Shown: in pieces, positions 20,804 to 29,493 of the stretch
How positions within the stretch are numbered: the stretch's first letter is position 1
Layout: each line of letters starts with the position of its first letter
The notes under the pieces: generated by a model
Told to the model about the DNA's origin: nothing
Databases searched by the model: none
Seen by the model: the letters and a program-made list of their open reading frames with translations, nothing else
Translations under genes and position numbers: made by a program
NCBI RefSeq assembly: GCF_023715145.1
Contig: NZ_JAMBNP010000001.1
Span: forward strand, 310,001 to 374,000
From: Paenibacillus glycanilyticus
Lineage (GTDB): Bacteria > Bacillota > Bacilli > Paenibacillales > Paenibacillaceae
Length of the DNA stretch: 64,000 bases
Direction: 5' to 3'

Positions 20804-22737
20804 GGGGGTGTCCCATAAGTCATGTAAATGACGATGGGACACCCCCTTTGTTTGTATTTGGGCTAAACAGCAGCCTGCGCATGAAATGTTCTTCCGATCG
20901 CCATTGCTCAGGGATTCCTTCGAATCAACGAGGTATGGTTGGCATCCCTTCACAAAAGCGAACGCTGACGCTTCTCCAGAATCATTTCATGCTCCGTCTG
21001 CCCTTAACCTGTTCATAAAATGCTCAAACTAAAAGAAGCCGACCCTTGTTAAAATGGAGGTACCACCCAACCATTCTAAGTAAAGAGAGGCTTCTTTATG
21101 TACAAAGAATATACCATGGATCAACTGTCCTTGCCAATGGACTTGCAAGAAGATATCCCCGAAAATCATCTCGTACGCGTCATCAACGATGCGGTCAATC
21201 GCTTAGATATGAAGCTCTTCACCAAAGCTTATCCCGGAGGTGGCCGGGACAGCTACCACCCCAAAATGCTCATGAAAGTCGTTATCTACGCGTATACACA
21301 GCGCATCTACTCCTCTCGCCAAATTGCCAAAGCAGTACGTGAAAATATCATGTTTATGTGGCTGGCTGCTAGGCAGCGTCCAGATTTCCGTACCATTAAC
21401 CGTTTCCGCTCAGAGCGTATGAAAGACGTTCTAGAGACGGTATTTACAGCTGTTCTTCAATTTCTCAAGGAAGAGAACTTCATCAAGCTGGAGCACTACT
21501 TCTTGGATGGGACGAAAATCGAGGCGAATGCCAACCGTTACACGTTTGTATGGGGCAAAGCTGTCGTTAAACAGAAGATGAAGCTTCAAGAAAAGGTGCA
21601 AACCTTGTTCGCTGCCATTGAAGAGGCAGAGAAACAGGAAGACCAGGCGCTGAATAACTTGGACCTTCCTGAGCTCGGAGAGGCTTCCGCTATCACGAGC
21701 GAAAAGCTGGAGCAAGCTGTTCAGCAATTAGAAAGCAAGCTTCAAGAAAAGCCGAAGGACAAACCGCTAAAGAAAGCCGTTCGCCTTGTCCGGATGGATC
21801 TTCTGCCTCGCCTGCAAAATATGAAGGGCAGCAAGAAACGCTTGGCAGCCGAAACAGTTTCAGCAAAACCGACACCGATGCAACATTCATGCGCATGAAG
21901 GAAGACCACATGCGCAATGGACAATTAAAACCCGGATATAACGTGCAGATCGGAACAGAAGACCAATTTATTCTCAGTTACAGTATTCATCAACGTCCAA
22001 CGGATACCCGTTGTCTCAAGCCACACCTGGATAAAGTGAAAGCTTCATTGGGTGAATTACCGGGAACCATCATCACAGATGCAGGTTATGGGAGCGAAGA
22101 AAATTATGCTTACCTAGAGTCTGAAGAACAACGAGCACTTGTAAAATACAATACTTATCATAAAGAAAACACCAAAGCATGGAAGCAAGATATAAGCAAG
22201 TTCGAGAACTGGTTGTATGACGAGAATGAAGATTCGTGGACATGTGCAGCAGGACAGAAACTGCTATTTCGCTATGAAAGCAAAAGCTTAACCGAGAGCG
22301 GATACGAGATCGTTACTCGCAACTATCGCAGTATTTCCTGCGAGGGCTGTCCGCTAAAGGACAGGTGTACAAAGGCACAAGGAGATCGAGAAATAAAGGT
22401 CAGCATGGAATATCTTCGACTCAAGCAGCAAGCGAGAGAGCAACTAAAGAGCGAGGATGGACATGTCTTGTCGGTTCGACGGATGCATGAGCCGGAAAGT
22501 GTGTTTGGCCAAATAAAGAATAACCGGGGATTCCGCAGATTTCTGCTTCGAGGCTTGCCGAAAGTGAGCCTCGAGGTCGGGTGGCTTTCCCTTGCCCATA
22601 ACTTGCTGAAGAAAGCAGCAAGAGCAAAAATATCGCTGCAAGGGTAACCCTCTGCAGCGATATTTTCATGAAAAAACGTTTATATTTACCTATGCGAGCC
22701 GTCTTTATAGTGAGCGATCACCTTTTGAGACGGCCTC
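20804..22737. mobile_element. IS1182-like insertion sequence, about 1.93 kb
   Basis: The ends are proposed from GGGGGTGTCCCATAAG (20804-20819) and, reading inward from the right, GAGGCCGTCTCAAAAG (22737-22722), which match at 11 of 16 positions. Each end can also fold on itself: GGGGGTGTCCCAT pairs with ATGGGACACCCCC on the left, and GCCGTCT with AGACGGC on the right. No clear target duplication was found. About 245 bases between the left hairpin and the transposase hold nothing recognisable. The element sits 16 bases after the beta-galactosidase gene and 9 bases from the end of the HAD gene. Boundaries are approximate. Confidence 0.7.
21098..22647 (+). pseudogene. IS1182-family DDE transposase, frameshifted
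   Basis: The first part (266 codons) ends at a stop near 21898 and the second part continues in another frame to 22647. The conserved segment RNSFSKTDTDATFMRMKEDH lies in the second frame before the first frame ends, so the shift occurred near 21850-21860, inside AAACGCTTGGCAGCC. DDE residues are recognisable: LDGTKIEANANRYTF in part one; TIITDAGYG and SVFGQIKNNRGFRRF in part two. IS1182 transposases are normally one continuous frame and no canonical slippery heptamer sits at the shift, so inactivation is more likely than programmed frameshifting. An imperfect hairpin at 22630-22665 follows as terminator. Confidence 0.85.
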
Positions 22738-22746
22738 TTTCATGTT

Positions 22747-23451
22747 CTATTGGACCGAACCGATATTTCGCAATTGGATTTGGCCAATCAGCTCAGATGG
22801 CCGGCTTAGCTTCGGATACCCCGTGATCTTGCCTGCCCAATCCTCCGTAAGAAACCATGTGGCATGGTAAGCATGCAGCCCATAGCTTGAAGCTCCTGTC
22901 AGTTCATTAGAGCCCCCGTCTCCGACAAATATGGCCTCAGAGGGTAATACGCCTAGTCTCTGACAAGCAAGCTGATAGATGACAGGCTCGGGCTTGGCTG
23001 AGTGAACGGCATAGGAAAAGACGACATCGTCAAAATACGGCGCTAAAGCACTAGCCTCCCATGCTTTTACTTCTTCTGGCGTGCAATTACTAATTAGGCC
23101 GATCTTGACGCCTTCCGAGCGAAGCTGTTCGAGCATCTCCAGAACGGAGGAGTCTATCCCGTTAAAAGGAATGGACTTGGAAGCAATCCTTTGCTCATGG
23201 ATAGCATGAATGCTCTCTTCGGGCACATCATGTCCAAGAGTATTCAAGATATCTTCCAATACCGAAGGAAAATCGGGAAACGTCCCGTTCATCCTATGCT
23301 CCTGTCTCTTTTTCCACTCCGCTTCAAAAAGCTTGCTATCAATCCCCAGCTGCGCAACAAAATGATTCGAACGCGACGCCTTCCTTTTCCCGTTCTCAAA
23401 CTCGGTGATAAGTGTTTCGAACAAATCAAAAAATACGGCCTGGATTCTCAT
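22747..23451 (-). CDS. HAD-superfamily phosphatase-like hydrolase
   Basis: Using the ATG at 23451, seven bases after GGGAG, the protein has 234 residues. HAD motifs are motif I FFDLFETLI, motif II GLISNCTPEE, motif III lysine in AKPEPVIYQ and motif IV FVGDGGSNEL. The proton-donor position of motif I has E (DLFET) rather than D, as in some dehalogenase-like subfamilies. The substrate is unknown. The gene is divergent from a DapA-family aldolase across a region with a 17-bp palindrome. Its 3' end is only nine bases from an insertion element. Confidence 0.88.
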   Translation of the reverse strand: MRIQAVFFDLFETLITEFENGKRKASRSNHFVAQLGIDSKLFEAEWKKRQEHRMNGTFPDFPSVLEDILNTLGHDVPEESIHAIHEQRIASKSIPFNGIDSSVLEMLEQLRSEGVKIGLISNCTPEEVKAWEASALAPYFDDVVFSYAVHSAKPEPVIYQLACQRLGVLPSEAIFVGDGGSNELTGASSYGLHAYHATWFLTEDWAGKITGYPKLSRPSELIGQIQLRNIGSVQ

Positions 23452-23500
23452 CTTATTGCTCCCTCTATTCTCATTTGGAAACAATACCTCTAGTTGAATA

Positions 23501-23517
23501 TAACGAATCATTCGTTA
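23501..23517. promoter_or_regulatory. 17-bp perfect palindrome, operator candidate
   Basis: TAACGAATCATTCGTTA has two exact 8-bp arms around a central C. It lies 50 bases upstream of the HAD gene and 94 upstream of the divergent aldolase. The form resembles TetR- or MarR-type operators; no such regulator gene is in the window. Confidence 0.5.
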
Positions 23518-23611
23518 GTTTGTAAATTGATTTTCCCGTATCTCTTCCTATCGGATATCAATTGTGCTAGTATAGCGGCACAAAACGTTAAATGAGGAGG
23601 CCGCATAAATA

Positions 23612-24484
23612 ATGGCGCAATTTCGTTACTCGCCTTACAGCGTCGCCATGATTACCCCGTTCAATCTGGACGATTCCATAGACGAATCGGGTATTAACCG
23701 CATGGTCCAATATTACCTGGAGCATCAAGTCCCCGCTCTGATTGTCAGCGGATCTACCGGAGAACAGCATTCCTTATCCATAGACGAGAGAATTCAACTC
23801 TATCAAACGGTCAGACAAGCGGCGCCTTCGGAAATGGCTTTATATGCGGGAGTTGCCGCAATCCGGACTCGAGATGCGGTCCGCCTCGCCGCGGAAGCTG
23901 AGCGAGCCGGACATTCTGCTATTATGCTTGGTTTCCCGCCATATGTCCGCCCGAATCAGCCGGAAGCTGCCGCCTATGTGGAGTCGGTTTGCTCAGCAAC
24001 CGCATTGCCGGTCATGCTCTACAATAACCCGACGCGTACTGGATTTAATCTGGAGCATCAGACCCTCATCAGTCTCGCGAATAAATTCCCTCAGATTACT
24101 TCAATCAAAGAAACGGGCAGCCCGGATGGCGTCATCCGGGTAAAAGAAGAACTTGGAGCCGATTTTCAGGTCTTGTCGGGAATCGACGCGACAATCGCGG
24201 ACTACTATACCAAGGGCTATGACGGCTTAACGAGCGTTGCGGGCAATCTATTCCCTGTTGAAATGAAAGCTATTGTTCGGCTCCTAGGGTCGGGACGGCA
24301 CGAGGAAGCCGATTTAAGGTTAAAGGCTCTCCAGCCAAAGCTGGAGCTGATCGGAAGCCTCGGCTGGATCAAGGCGATTCGTCATGCTTTTGCGGAGCAA
24401 GGCATCATCTCCGGCGGTTTCCGCGAACCGTTTGCTCCATTAACCTCGGAGGAACAAGCAGCACTGCGCGCCGCTATGCAATAA
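23612..24484 (+). CDS. DapA/NanA-family class I aldolase or lyase
   Basis: The 290-residue TIM-barrel protein carries the family motifs GSTGEQHSL (47-55), the catalytic tyrosine Y137 in LYNNPTRTG and the Schiff-base lysine K166 in SIKETGSPDG. Family members cleave or form 2-keto acids, including dihydrodipicolinate, N-acetylneuraminate and 2-keto-3-deoxy sugar acids. The location among sugar catabolic genes, and no lysine genes nearby, favours a sugar-acid aldolase. A GAGGAGG site lies eleven bases before the ATG. It could supply the pyruvate-releasing step for the oxidative sugar routes in this window. Confidence 0.9.
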   Translation: MAQFRYSPYSVAMITPFNLDDSIDESGINRMVQYYLEHQVPALIVSGSTGEQHSLSIDERIQLYQTVRQAAPSEMALYAGVAAIRTRDAVRLAAEAERAGHSAIMLGFPPYVRPNQPEAAAYVESVCSATALPVMLYNNPTRTGFNLEHQTLISLANKFPQITSIKETGSPDGVIRVKEELGADFQVLSGIDATIADYYTKGYDGLTSVAGNLFPVEMKAIVRLLGSGRHEEADLRLKALQPKLELIGSLGWIKAIRHAFAEQGIISGGFREPFAPLTSEEQAALRAAMQ

Positions 24485-24494
24485 CGCCAAATAA

Positions 24495-24518
24495 AGCCGC
24501 CTTGCTAGCAAGGCGGCT
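24495..24518. terminator. Bidirectional terminator
   Basis: A perfect 10-bp stem AGCCGCCTTG/CAAGGCGGCT with a CTAG loop lies between the convergent aldolase and GH127 genes. Confidence 0.8.
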
Positions 24519-24525
24519 CTCATTT

Positions 24526-26496
24526 CTATTCAATCGTCCGGTAAAGCTTCTGCTCCCAGCCTTCCTGTTGAACAGGATGCTCGTGCTGCAGCCAGAGAAC
24601 CATCGTCCCCCGGGAACGGTTATTCCAATACGGATAAGGAATTGCCGTAAGCGGATTGCCCGCCTCATCCTTCGTCCTGACTAATACCGCCCCGTCGAAG
24701 AAACCGGCATCATATTCCGTCTCGAACACGGGATTCAGCGGCAGCTTGCGCTCCATATGATTCTCGCGCAGTGCCTCGCGAGTATAGAGGACCGTATCGT
24801 TAAGGAACTTCTCATTATCCACCGACTCCAGACAATACAATACAGGTCCGCGGCGGATCGCCGCTTTGTCCGCATGAGTCGTCACAATCGGATGAACCTC
24901 AACCAGATGAACGGGCATTTCAAGCGCAAGCTGGATTTGGTCTCCCGGAGACCATGCCCTGCTCAACACCGCATATCCGTTTTCCAGTTCAAAGCTGACC
25001 GCTTGATCGTTCACGCGAATAACATGCTGATCGCACCATTCCGGTATGCGCAGCCGAACCTCGAAGGACGCCTCCCGCTCCGGAGTAACCGTAATGTTCA
25101 CAGCACCTTCCCAAGGATAATTCGTCTGCTGCCTGAACGTCACCGGAACATCTCCGATGGTCAACTCGCTTTCGCTTCCGATATACAGATTGACGAAAGC
25201 TCCCTTATTGTCATAAGCGTAAATATAAGAGGCCAGCTCCGGCAGAATCTTGATAATCATCGGCGGGCAGCATGGGCAGGAATGCCATTCCCAACGGTTA
25301 TGGCCGCCTTTGCTGACCAGCGGATTCTCGTAAAAATACTTATGTCCGTCGATCGAACGTCCGGCCAGCACGATATTATAGAGAATCGTCTCGAGCTTAT
25401 CGATATAGCGGCTTTCGCCGGTAGCGAGGAACAGATTCCAGCTAAAGAAGCCCATGCCCGCGCCCGCGCAAGTCTCCAAATAACCGTTATCCGGCAGCTC
25501 GTAGTTGGCGCCAAACTTCTCGTCATGATGAACGGCGCCGACACCGCCCGTAATATGGGATTTCTGATACGAAATGTTGTCCCACAGCTTCTTCGCCGTT
25601 TCCAGGTAAGCTGCTTCGCCAGTGCATAGATAGAGCGCTGTCAGACCCGTGTACAAAAGCGTCGCGCGTACCGCATGTCCTACAGCTTCCTCCTGCTCCA
25701 GAACCGGCTTATGATCCTGCGCGTATTCCCCGCCATGCGAGTATCTGCCCTCATGATTGCCCCGGTTATGAATCCAGAAGGTAACGAGCTCCAGGTAATC
25801 GTTTGCCTCAAACGGTACTTTCATCGCAGCTCCAAGCTCAGGCTCATCCTGGGCAAGCTGATACAGCTTTAATACGGCTTCTTCCGGCAGCGAGTGCGCC
25901 GGAACAATATTGCGCTTTGGCGGAGCCCCCATAATCTCGCTCATATGATTGGCATACAAAACTGCGGCTTTGAGCAGCGTTGTTTTACCGGTTGCCTTGT
26001 AGTGGTGAACAGCCGCTTCAATTAAGCAACCGGCATTGTACACGTCATGCTGCCATCTCAAGAATCCGCCGTTCTCCCCCCAGCGCTGGCCGGGACGGTC
26101 AAGAGTCGTATACGTATTGATATATCCGTCACCAACGGCCGCTTGCGCGCGGACGATTCGTTCAATAATATCGTCTACGCGATGATCCAGCTGTTCATCG
26201 TAAGCCACCGCCAATATATCCGAAATCCCTCGAATCGTTTCATAGATCAGGCCGTCGAACCAGGGCTCGCCGGAATGGAAGCCGCCTGCTCCCTCCGCAA
26301 CAAAATCAAAGTTCCGCAAGGCGCCGTCGTTCTCGAATTTATTTAATACATCGTACGTGGTTACTTCCCGCAGAACCTTCAATTTGGGCTCCCAGAACGT
26401 ATCCTGGATTCGTACGGATTGAACCGGGACATTATGAACCGCTTGGTGCTTATAGGTAATAGGCTTCTTATTCATCTCCGTTGCTTTGAAAGACAA
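24526..26496 (-). CDS. GH127 beta-L-arabinofuranosidase
   Basis: The 656-residue protein belongs to the DUF1680/GH127 group. Residues matching the HypBA1 active site are visible: HHDEKFG (acid/base E326), ETCA (E341 and C343) and CPCCPP (C409 and C410), the last including the zinc-bound cysteine nucleophile. The enzyme removes terminal beta-L-arabinofuranose, for instance from hydroxyproline-linked arabinans or pectic side chains. No signal peptide, so it acts on imported oligosaccharides. The start is TTG, eight to nine bases after AGGGG; an ATG at 26475 is too close to its GGAG. It is the last gene of the LacI-controlled locus. Confidence 0.92.
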   Translation of the reverse strand: MSFKATEMNKKPITYKHQAVHNVPVQSVRIQDTFWEPKLKVLREVTTYDVLNKFENDGALRNFDFVAEGAGGFHSGEPWFDGLIYETIRGISDILAVAYDEQLDHRVDDIIERIVRAQAAVGDGYINTYTTLDRPGQRWGENGGFLRWQHDVYNAGCLIEAAVHHYKATGKTTLLKAAVLYANHMSEIMGAPPKRNIVPAHSLPEEAVLKLYQLAQDEPELGAAMKVPFEANDYLELVTFWIHNRGNHEGRYSHGGEYAQDHKPVLEQEEAVGHAVRATLLYTGLTALYLCTGEAAYLETAKKLWDNISYQKSHITGGVGAVHHDEKFGANYELPDNGYLETCAGAGMGFFSWNLFLATGESRYIDKLETILYNIVLAGRSIDGHKYFYENPLVSKGGHNRWEWHSCPCCPPMIIKILPELASYIYAYDNKGAFVNLYIGSESELTIGDVPVTFRQQTNYPWEGAVNITVTPEREASFEVRLRIPEWCDQHVIRVNDQAVSFELENGYAVLSRAWSPGDQIQLALEMPVHLVEVHPIVTTHADKAAIRRGPVLYCLESVDNEKFLNDTVLYTREALRENHMERKLPLNPVFETEYDAGFFDGAVLVRTKDEAGNPLTAIPYPYWNNRSRGTMVLWLQHEHPVQQEGWEQKLYRTIE

Positions 26497-26526
26497 ACCC
26501 GGACACCCCTTTGCATGAAATTATTA

Positions 26527-27309
26527 TTATACCGCAAGCAAATCGTTTAACGCCTGACCAACCGTATCCGCGCGATGCGTCGCCGTCCGAAGGACCGTCC
26601 CGTGGGAATGGGACATCGCAAAGCTGTAGGAGCATATCCGGAACATAGCCAGATCATTAAACGAGTCGCCTATGCATGCCGTTTCATCCCTGCGAATTCC
26701 CAACAGCTCCATTAAAGCTTCCACAGCCGCTCCCTTATCTACCCCGCCGGGCATCACATCAATACCGTCCGGGTCGGAAAAGGAGGCGGTAATGCGGCTT
26801 CCGAACTGTTGATCCAGCTCTTCCAGCATCCGTTCAAGCAGCGGCACCTCCCCATAGACGGAGAACTTCGTAACCGTCATGCCGTTTGCCATATCGGAGA
26901 CGACTTGGCGGCGCTCGATTAACGGAGTCAGAAACCGCTGACCGACCCGCTCCGTATCGGCTGTCTGCTCGGCAACATAATTGCCTTCGCCTCCGCAAAT
27001 AACCGTAACCAGATCAGCCGGTGCCGTCTTCTGATGCACGGCTAACGCCAGCTCGGATTGGAACTGGCTGGCCCGGATAACCGTTCCGTCCCGGTCCACA
27101 ATGGTGGCGCCATTTTGGCAAACCGCATAACAAGGTACGGCAAGCAGCTCCATCACGACCTTAATCTCTTCATGCATGCGGCCGGAAGCCAGACAGATAT
27201 GAACGCCTTGCCGGTGAGCCAAGCGGATAGCTTCGATATCCTCCGCGCGAATCTGCTTGCTTCTGTCCATTAACGTACCGTCGATATCCGAGACAAAGAG
27301 CTTGATCAA
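26527..27309 (-). CDS. Cof-type HAD phosphatase
   Basis: The 260-residue protein has SDIDGTLMD (motif I), LASGRMHEE (motif II), a Cof-type alpha/beta cap and IGDSFNDLAMF (motif IV). This group dephosphorylates sugar phosphates and other small phosphates. The start is a TTG, seven bases after GAGGTGG. It is 36 bases below a Gfo/Idh/MocA gene and 30 above the GH127 gene, so it is in the arabinofuranoside operon and may clear sugar phosphates. Confidence 0.9.
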   Translation of the reverse strand: MIKLFVSDIDGTLMDRSKQIRAEDIEAIRLAHRQGVHICLASGRMHEEIKVVMELLAVPCYAVCQNGATIVDRDGTVIRASQFQSELALAVHQKTAPADLVTVICGGEGNYVAEQTADTERVGQRFLTPLIERRQVVSDMANGMTVTKFSVYGEVPLLERMLEELDQQFGSRITASFSDPDGIDVMPGGVDKGAAVEALMELLGIRRDETACIGDSFNDLAMFRICSYSFAMSHSHGTVLRTATHRADTVGQALNDLLAV

Positions 27310-27345
27310 CGTTCATCCACCTCATCGCCAATTAGATCTTGTTCT

Positions 27346-28386
27346 TTACGGGTGATTTACCCGTACTCTGCGTCCCTGCTCATACGACTGGATTGCGGCT
27401 TCCGCAATTAACAGAGCCCGGTAACCCGCGGACGCGTGAACCGGAGGAGCCTCGCCATTGCGAAGGGCTTGCAGCAGCGCATCCGCGTGCTTATCGAACG
27501 TCCGGTGGAATTCGCGGTCCACATCGTTGAAATAACCGGCTTCCCAGCTCTCTCCGACCTCGTTGCCCGCAGCATGATACGTATACTTTTTCACTGTATC
27601 CTGGATCACGCAACGTCCAAGCGAACCGTTAATCTCTACGCGGTGAGTGTCCGGATAAGCATAGGACGATTCATAGCTGCCAACCAGGCTGCCAACCGCC
27701 CCACTCTCAAATCGCAGCGCGAGGGACAAAGTCCGATAGCCGCCGCCTGTCTTATCGGACATTTCTGCCATAACCGACTCGACCGGTCCGCATAGATGCT
27801 CCAGCATGTCAAACCCGTGGCACTGCGTCTCGATAAGATTGGCATGCGGATGATCGCTGCTGCCTTCTCCTCCAAACCTCCAGGTCGCGAAGGAAAGCTC
27901 GCCAAGCTTTCCTCCTTGGATAGCCTCGTGAGCAAGCTCTACCGGTTTGGCGAAGCGGTGATTGAAATTAATAGCGAAGAATACATTCCGTTTGGTTGCT
28001 TCGTTCAGTAGAATATCCGCTTCCTTCCGATCAAACACCAACGGCTTCTCGACGAGCAAGGGAAAGCCCGCCTGAATCACTTCTAAGGTAGCTTCGAAAT
28101 GCCCTTGGTTCGGAAGGCACATGCTGACCAGATCGGGAGTCTCTCGCTCAAGCATATCCGCAATCCGCGTATACGCTTTCGTTCCGTATAATGCGGCTTT
28201 CTCCTCAGTCCTTGCGGCGTTGCGCCCGACAATGGCGCAGAAATCCACATCCGGCCTTGCTTCCCAAATCCGCGCATGCTGCAATCCCCAGCTGCCCGCC
28301 GATTGGAAGCCTTCCGATCTTCCGCGGGCACTTACGGTTCCGCCGGCGCCAATTAAAGCCACTTTCAGCTTGTTCGCTTCACTCAT
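27346..28386 (-). CDS. Gfo/Idh/MocA-family sugar oxidoreductase
   Basis: The 346-residue protein starts with a Rossmann motif (VALIGAGGTVSARGRSEG), which has an unusual extra loop after GAGG, and carries the VEKPL motif with the expected lysine. The start codon overlaps the stop of the zinc dehydrogenase (ATGA), so the two are probably made together. A paired oxidation at two carbons of the same sugar is plausible but unproven. Confidence 0.9.
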   Translation of the reverse strand: MSEANKLKVALIGAGGTVSARGRSEGFQSAGSWGLQHARIWEARPDVDFCAIVGRNAARTEEKAALYGTKAYTRIADMLERETPDLVSMCLPNQGHFEATLEVIQAGFPLLVEKPLVFDRKEADILLNEATKRNVFFAINFNHRFAKPVELAHEAIQGGKLGELSFATWRFGGEGSSDHPHANLIETQCHGFDMLEHLCGPVESVMAEMSDKTGGGYRTLSLALRFESGAVGSLVGSYESSYAYPDTHRVEINGSLGRCVIQDTVKKYTYHAAGNEVGESWEAGYFNDVDREFHRTFDKHADALLQALRNGEAPPVHASAGYRALLIAEAAIQSYEQGRRVRVNHP

Positions 28387-29420
28387 TGTTCAATTAACAC
28401 CTTTCCTGTATTCCCCTCGAAGAAGAGCTCGTAGGCCTCCTGAATTTGATCCATGCCGTATCGGTGCGTAATGATTTGCCGCAAATAAGGAAGATGCTTA
28501 AGAATAAGTTCATGATTCTCCGCCAGCTCGTTATATTGGAAATATTCGCTTCCGAGCACGGCGCGCTCAGGGGCAATAACATCGTTGGATACGCCAAGAT
28601 TCAATTCTTGGCCATGACCGACACAGACAAGGACACCGCGCTGGTTAAGCGCGTCGAGGGATGTGCGTCTGCCGGACGTCTTGCCGCTCGTATCAATCGC
28701 AATGTCAACGCCTTCAAGTCCAGCCTCCCGGATCGCGTCAGTGACCAAGCGGTTCGACAGCTGAACCGGAATCGCTCCCATCTTCTCCGCAAGCTCCAGA
28801 CGGTAATCCACGTAATCCATAATAAATACCGGCGTCCTTTCGCCAAGCAGCAGCTTCGCCATCGCCAGAACGCCAAGGCCAATGGGACCCGCCCCTGCCA
28901 CAAGCACGGATTGAATGTCGGGATGAACCAGCTTCGCGCGCTTGATCGCATGTCCGCCAGTCCCCATAATATCGAGCAGCATGGTTGCTTCGCTTAACGG
29001 AATAGATGGATCCACCGGGAAGAAGACATTTTCGTTAACGACGATATAAGGCGCATAACCTCCATCGTGGGTAAAGCCGTAATCCGCTCTCTTCTGCAGA
29101 CATTGGTTCGTGAATCCTAGCTTGCAGCTGCGGCATTCCCCGCAGAAATCCATCAGGAAGACGACGCCATGAGTCCCGATTGCAGTCCCTGCATCTTCGC
29201 CTGCACCAACAACAATGCCTGCGGCTTCATGACCGGGCACGGTTGTGCTCCCGTCATAATATTGGCTGCGGTCCGAGCCGCAGAGAGCATTGGCCTTCAC
29301 CTGAAGAAGAAGCTGGCCTTTGCCCGGTACAGGTACCGGCTTCTCTCCGTACTCGATTTTCCCTTGGCCGACAAAAAGCGGTATGTTCATTGTTTGCGGT
29401 ATATGAAAAACTTGACTCAT
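28383..29420 (-). CDS. Zinc-dependent alcohol/sugar dehydrogenase
   Basis: Starting at the ATG at 29420, nine bases after AAGGAG, the protein has 345 residues. An ATG at 29429 touches the ribosome site and was rejected. Catalytic zinc residues are C47 (ALCGSDR) and H64/E65 (PGHEAAG); structural zinc cysteines are 93, 96, 99 and 107; the Rossmann motif is VAGAGPIGLG. A 23-bp operator candidate lies 18 bases upstream of the start. It leads the dehydrogenase, Gfo, phosphatase, GH127 set. The substrate is likely a pentose or sugar alcohol, by context only. Confidence 0.9.
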   Translation of the reverse strand: MSQVFHIPQTMNIPLFVGQGKIEYGEKPVPVPGKGQLLLQVKANALCGSDRSQYYDGSTTVPGHEAAGIVVGAGEDAGTAIGTHGVVFLMDFCGECRSCKLGFTNQCLQKRADYGFTHDGGYAPYIVVNENVFFPVDPSIPLSEATMLLDIMGTGGHAIKRAKLVHPDIQSVLVAGAGPIGLGVLAMAKLLLGERTPVFIMDYVDYRLELAEKMGAIPVQLSNRLVTDAIREAGLEGVDIAIDTSGKTSGRRTSLDALNQRGVLVCVGHGQELNLGVSNDVIAPERAVLGSEYFQYNELAENHELILKHLPYLRQIITHRYGMDQIQEAYELFFEGNTGKVLIEQ

Positions 29421-29437
29421 CTTCTCCATCTCCTTAA

Positions 29438-29460
29438 ACGTTCACATTATCGTTCATGTA
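29438..29460. promoter_or_regulatory. LacI-type operator candidate, copy 1
   Basis: ACGTTCACATTATCGTTCATGTA matches, with two differences in 23 bases, the site at 33886-33908 upstream of the ABC importer operon. Its core ACATTA-TCGT-TCATGT is nearly palindromic. It lies between the LacI gene and the dehydrogenase gene, where a repressor would block transcription of the enzyme genes. Confidence 0.7.
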
Positions 29461-29463
29461 TAA

Positions 29464-29481
29464 GGGTGCAACTAGGCACCC
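29464..29481 (-). terminator. Weak hairpin after the LacI gene
   Basis: GGGTGC/GCACCC with a six-base loop is followed on the minus strand by TTATA, a short U tract. It may partly separate LacI transcription from the enzyme genes. Confidence 0.45.
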
Positions 29482-29493
29482 CTTCAGCTTCAT

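Noticed and set aside
21840-21900. Programmed -1 frameshift in the transposase
   Set aside because: No canonical slippery heptamer at the place where the conserved frame changes, and IS1182 transposases are usually single-frame.
20796-22745. Target-site duplication around the insertion sequence
   Set aside because: The flanks AAAGAA and TTTCAT do not match as direct repeats, so none was annotated.
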